DNA of 64,000 nt from Blastocatellia bacterium (lineage in GTDB: Bacteria > Acidobacteriota > Blastocatellia > Pyrinomonadales > Pyrinomonadaceae): contig JAEUQK010000013.1 in the NCBI GenBank assembly GCA_016789265.1, positions 1 through 64,000 on the forward strand. The letters are read 5' to 3'. The notes below the pieces were generated by a model. It ran no database searches. It saw only the letters and a list, made by a program, of their open reading frames with translations, and was not told the DNA's origin. The translations under genes were made by a program, and so were the position numbers. Numbering within the stretch: the first letter of the stretch is position 1; every line of letters begins with the position of its first letter. Of this stretch, positions 62,701 to 64,000 are shown one piece after another.

Positions 62701-63089
62701 TCGTCGTCGCCAACGGTCACGGTCGTTTCCGCCTGGACATCAGCAGGAGAAAGCGAAAAGTCCAGCTGGAGATTCTGGCCTGCGACCGTCGTCAGATCGA
62801 TGCGTTCTTTAGCGCCGAAACCGGTCGCCGACGCCTTTACCTTGTAGACGCCGGGCCTTAGTTCGATAAAGCGATATCGGCCATCCTCGTTGGTTGTTAC
62901 CGTTCGCGTTGCACCGGAACCTTGGTCCGTCACTGTGACTGTCGCGCCGACTACAGCCAGCCCTGTCGAATCAAGGATGCGGCCCGTGATCGTAACTTCG
63001 TCAAGATCTTGTGCAAAAGCCGAAAACACAAGAAACACCAGAATTGCGGGCAAAAGAAAAGACGCAAATCGTCCGCGTGAGAAATTCAT
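59724..63089 (-). CDS. TonB-dependent receptor, Oar-like, with carboxypeptidase-regulatory-like domain
   Basis: A 1121-residue outer-membrane protein. Signal peptide about 1-27 (ILVFLVFSAFAQ). Residues about 30-120 are CarboxypepD_reg-like (VTITGRILDSTGLAVVGATV, ENDGRYRF-like EDGRYRFIELRPGVYKV). The plug (about 130-270) includes NNITIDGFDNNDDRGASFRF and SAEYGRASGGRVNLGTRSG, and the barrel ends MRVGIRFDF with a terminal Phe. The start 63089 was chosen since AGGAG lies 8 nt upstream. The sequence is unlike the receptor at 18801 beyond the shared fold. No partner genes are adjacent, so the substrate is unknown. Confidence 0.92.
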   Translation of the reverse strand: MNFSRGRFASFLLPAILVFLVFSAFAQDLDEVTITGRILDSTGLAVVGATVTVTDQGSGATRTVTTNEDGRYRFIELRPGVYKVKASATGFGAKERIDLTTVAGQNLQLDFSLSPADVQAETTVTVGDDDAPAVDTTRTIVGGTVSQREVEELPNESRNPLDLVLTLGGTSEEQLSTRDLANDRGARGISAPGTTPEEAGIFGLSGGAAYSNNITIDGFDNNDDRGASFRFQPSIDAISEVQVVTNQFSAEYGRASGGRVNLGTRSGTNKFRGRAYYYFRDESLNANTWNNNRRGYSRPAFQNHDPGFTFGGPIVKNRLFFFTAYEYDNIKEDTIVDAWVLSGSANPQFALPAPNDPTAPIVNLNPSGGFPGVQVGHYITPVDTPAKKHIFSQRVDWNLNGAHNFTFNYQLGRSNDLRAFSGTNRIADSLIGRIRNTDAFNLTHNYTVSSKLVNQVRFQYSTLDPSSAQSAGATSPAVLVTFTPPGESSQTQVFGSTTSSSDRQEKRWTISDTASYAAGPITWRFGFDYHNVDTTFIDRFDATGTYTFGSFVFFAANNPSRLQQNFNNTSNLKNQYIGAFIQSDWRARSNLTISAGLRYERETVLDDTNNWGPRVAVAWNPFKGDKTVVRFGGGIFYNRVLLRTVDDYTADSQSLRLDTNSLNVPTGVSVNLTTVRNFLGTTFPNGLTLDTIIPVNTTNSYPVSQLARPSTIFRSLSPDLVIPESYQFNVGFEREIKKGWVFETNFTFNKTAHLWRETNPNAPVLPSGLTDRNNDGQVTLTDYLLGITTGVHRFYVGSPNDTVGLHTSPDDAAGTCSSSSTLCYINVNTRNSNSSTSCSTTTTTNTPVCRAFAAVNGLRPAQFASLGPVQLEQVAPIGNSRYIGAQFELRSRYKKLGGGFGGSMRFVYTLSRLMDDGIVNTSDPTLPGDFSREWSRSLADRTHRIAVTSTFDTPFWLGKLRFSPLVRWGSSAPFNVSAGGIDRSLDDLSNDRPNFSGDPNSIVWREFSSAFPQSLADQFSLAPIGSPGNLGRNAGNGPQLFQFNLSVSREFKVKERFKIRPTAEFTNILNVNIFSFGSNFINFDFLNSTNPTTVQTAKDGFLAPTRTLTPRRMRVGIRFDF

Positions 63090-63184
63090 GAAACACACTC
63101 CTAAATTTTCCAAAAGGGGCTATTGAGTAACGTGTATTCTGAATCGAAATGAATTGGTTGTAAAGGCGGGAAGCGGGAGAAACT

Positions 63185-63586
63185 CTACTCAACGTCGGTG
63201 TTAACTTCCGTGTAATGTGTACGCCGGTATCGAGAAACTGGGATCAGTGCATCTGACGTCTCGCCCTCACCCGAACCTCGTGAAAACTCGCTCGCGTGCG
63301 TTCGAAGATACTCGAAGAACCGCTCGAATTCACGCTGCATCGCGTCCATTTTTTCCCGCATATTGATTATGATCTCGACGCCGGCAAGATTCACGCCAAG
63401 ATCGCGGGTAAGCGAAAGTATGACCTCAAGTCGTTCGACATCTTCGTCTGAGTAAAGTCGTGTGTTTCCGACCGAACGGGAAGGTTTTAAAAGGCCTTCA
63501 CGTTCGTACAATCTGAGCGTCTGCGGATGTATGTCGAACATCTCCGCGACCGCGCTGATCGTATAAGTTTTTACACGCTTCTTCAT
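63185..63586 (-). CDS. hspR: MerR family regulator, HspR-like
   Basis: A 133-residue regulator. YTISAVAEMFDIHPQTLRLY is the winged helix-turn-helix of MerR proteins, then EREGLLKPSRSVGNTRLYSD. The C-terminal part is a coiled coil with a charged tail and lacks metal-binding cysteines. HspR represses heat-shock genes, often with dnaJ or dnaK as neighbour. Here it overlaps dnaJ by 4 bp (ATGA), strongly supporting HspR identity. No HAIR operator (CTTGAGT-N7-ACTCAAG) was seen within the window; the promoter would be upstream of dnaJ, outside. Confidence 0.88.
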   Translation of the reverse strand: MKKRVKTYTISAVAEMFDIHPQTLRLYEREGLLKPSRSVGNTRLYSDEDVERLEVILSLTRDLGVNLAGVEIIINMREKMDAMQREFERFFEYLRTHASEFSRGSGEGETSDALIPVSRYRRTHYTEVNTDVE

Positions 63587-64000
63587 TCGAGCCCCATGGC
63601 CTTTCTAGGGTTTTCCGAGTTAAGTTTTTCAAATTGTCGAAGCACTTCCTTCGTCTCTTCGGACAAAACTCTCGGCAGCGTTATTTTGACTTCGACGAAC
63701 TGATCGCCGCGCAGGGTCGGATTTCGCAGCGAAGGAAACCCTCGCTCTCGAAGCCGGAATTTCTGGCCTGATTCCGTGTGAGCAGGGATCTTCAGCTGAG
63801 CCTTTCCCTCGACGGTCGGCACTTCGATCTTTGCGCCAAGAGCCGCCTCAGGAACGCTGACCGGCACAGTCACATAGATATTGTCTCCCTTCCGAGTAAA
63901 GAAAGGATGCTTGCCGACGTTTGTGACGATAAACAGATCGCCTGGTTCGGCCCCTAGGCGTCCGCCGTGACCTTTTTTCGGGATCCGCACTCTCGAACCC
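63583..64000 (-). CDS. dnaJ: DnaJ-family chaperone, C-terminal part (partial)
   Basis: Only the 3' end (about 139 codons) is present; the 5' end lies beyond the window. The text GSRVRIPKKGHGG, GDLFIVTNVGKHPFFTRKGD and IKVP-like LKIPAHTESGQKFRLRERGF is the C-terminal substrate-binding domain of DnaJ/CbpA. It ends IR/NP-rich (NSENPRKAMGLE). Hsp40 presents clients to DnaK. The cut hides the J domain and any zinc region, so DnaJ versus CbpA cannot be decided. The 4-bp overlap with hspR shows one operon. Confidence 0.88.
   Translation of the reverse strand, partial: GSRVRIPKKGHGGRLGAEPGDLFIVTNVGKHPFFTRKGDNIYVTVPVSVPEAALGAKIEVPTVEGKAQLKIPAHTESGQKFRLRERGFPSLRNPTLRGDQFVEVKITLPRVLSEETKEVLRQFEKLNSENPRKAMGLE

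Overview
The window looks like a chromosomal segment of a Gram-negative bacterium, most likely an acidobacterium of the Blastocatellia/Pyrinomonadales type. The reasons are two very large TonB-dependent receptors of the Oar type (N-terminal carboxypeptidase-regulatory-like domain), secreted TonB C-terminal-domain and DUF4388 proteins, an HD hydrolase, PlsC and PgsA/CapA genes, and long RNA polymerase subunits with lineage-type insertions. This assignment is inferred from gene content and was not tested by a database search. Base composition by eye is close to balanced and even across the window, and I see no island boundary, integrase, insertion sequence, prophage or CRISPR array.

Layout. 1-13.3 kb is the core expression block on the + strand: end of tuf, rpmG, tRNA-Trp(CCA), secE, nusG, rplK, rplA, rplJ, rplL, rpoB, rpoC and a strong terminator. 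The spacers rplJ-rplL and rplL-rpoB are long and rich in inverted repeats. RpoB carries a cysteine-rich insertion. 13.5-18.5 kb (- strand) holds an M13 metallopeptidase and a three-gene unit (HD hydrolase, secreted TonB_C protein, PlsC). 18.8-22.1 kb is the first Oar-like receptor, followed by a terminator and a pair of direct repeats. 22.3-27.7 kb (- strand) holds a TPR lipoprotein-like or periplasmic protein, ribA, a sigma factor with its ZAS-type anti-sigma partner, and an exporter-type ABC protein.

27.9-45.2 kb is mixed accessory and housekeeping DNA: a zinc-ribbon membrane protein plus SpoIIM/DUF95 pair, a glutamate-racemase-like gene coupled to a fusion of a caspase-like domain with a SAM methyltransferase, META/DUF4377, DUF58, a VanW-glycosyltransferase-like fusion, patatin, a cytoplasmic zinc-finger subtilase, aguB-aguA (agmatine to putrescine), a small HExxH protein, a UvrD-type helicase and a gene broken by a frameshift. 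45-50 kb (- strand) holds three closely coupled small genes with a TPR protein, two AraC regulators, a PEP mutase/isocitrate lyase family gene interrupted by an in-frame TAG, a small Cys-rich protein and a SIMPL protein.

50.4-64 kb returns to housekeeping genes: ybaB-recR, pyrE, a Nudix hydrolase, a CapA lipoprotein, a secreted unknown protein, smc with a long acidic head insertion, a DUF4388 protein, the second Oar-like receptor, and hspR overlapping the 3' end of dnaJ at the window edge.

The best candidates for something undescribed are the structured leader in front of rpoB (two 8-bp helices that share a contiguous 3' strand, pseudoknot-like), the rplJ-rplL spacer RNA, the zinc-ribbon insertion in RpoB, and the coupled pair made of a caspase-like/methyltransferase fusion and a racemase homologue with altered substrate residues. 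All function statements are from reading the sequence only.
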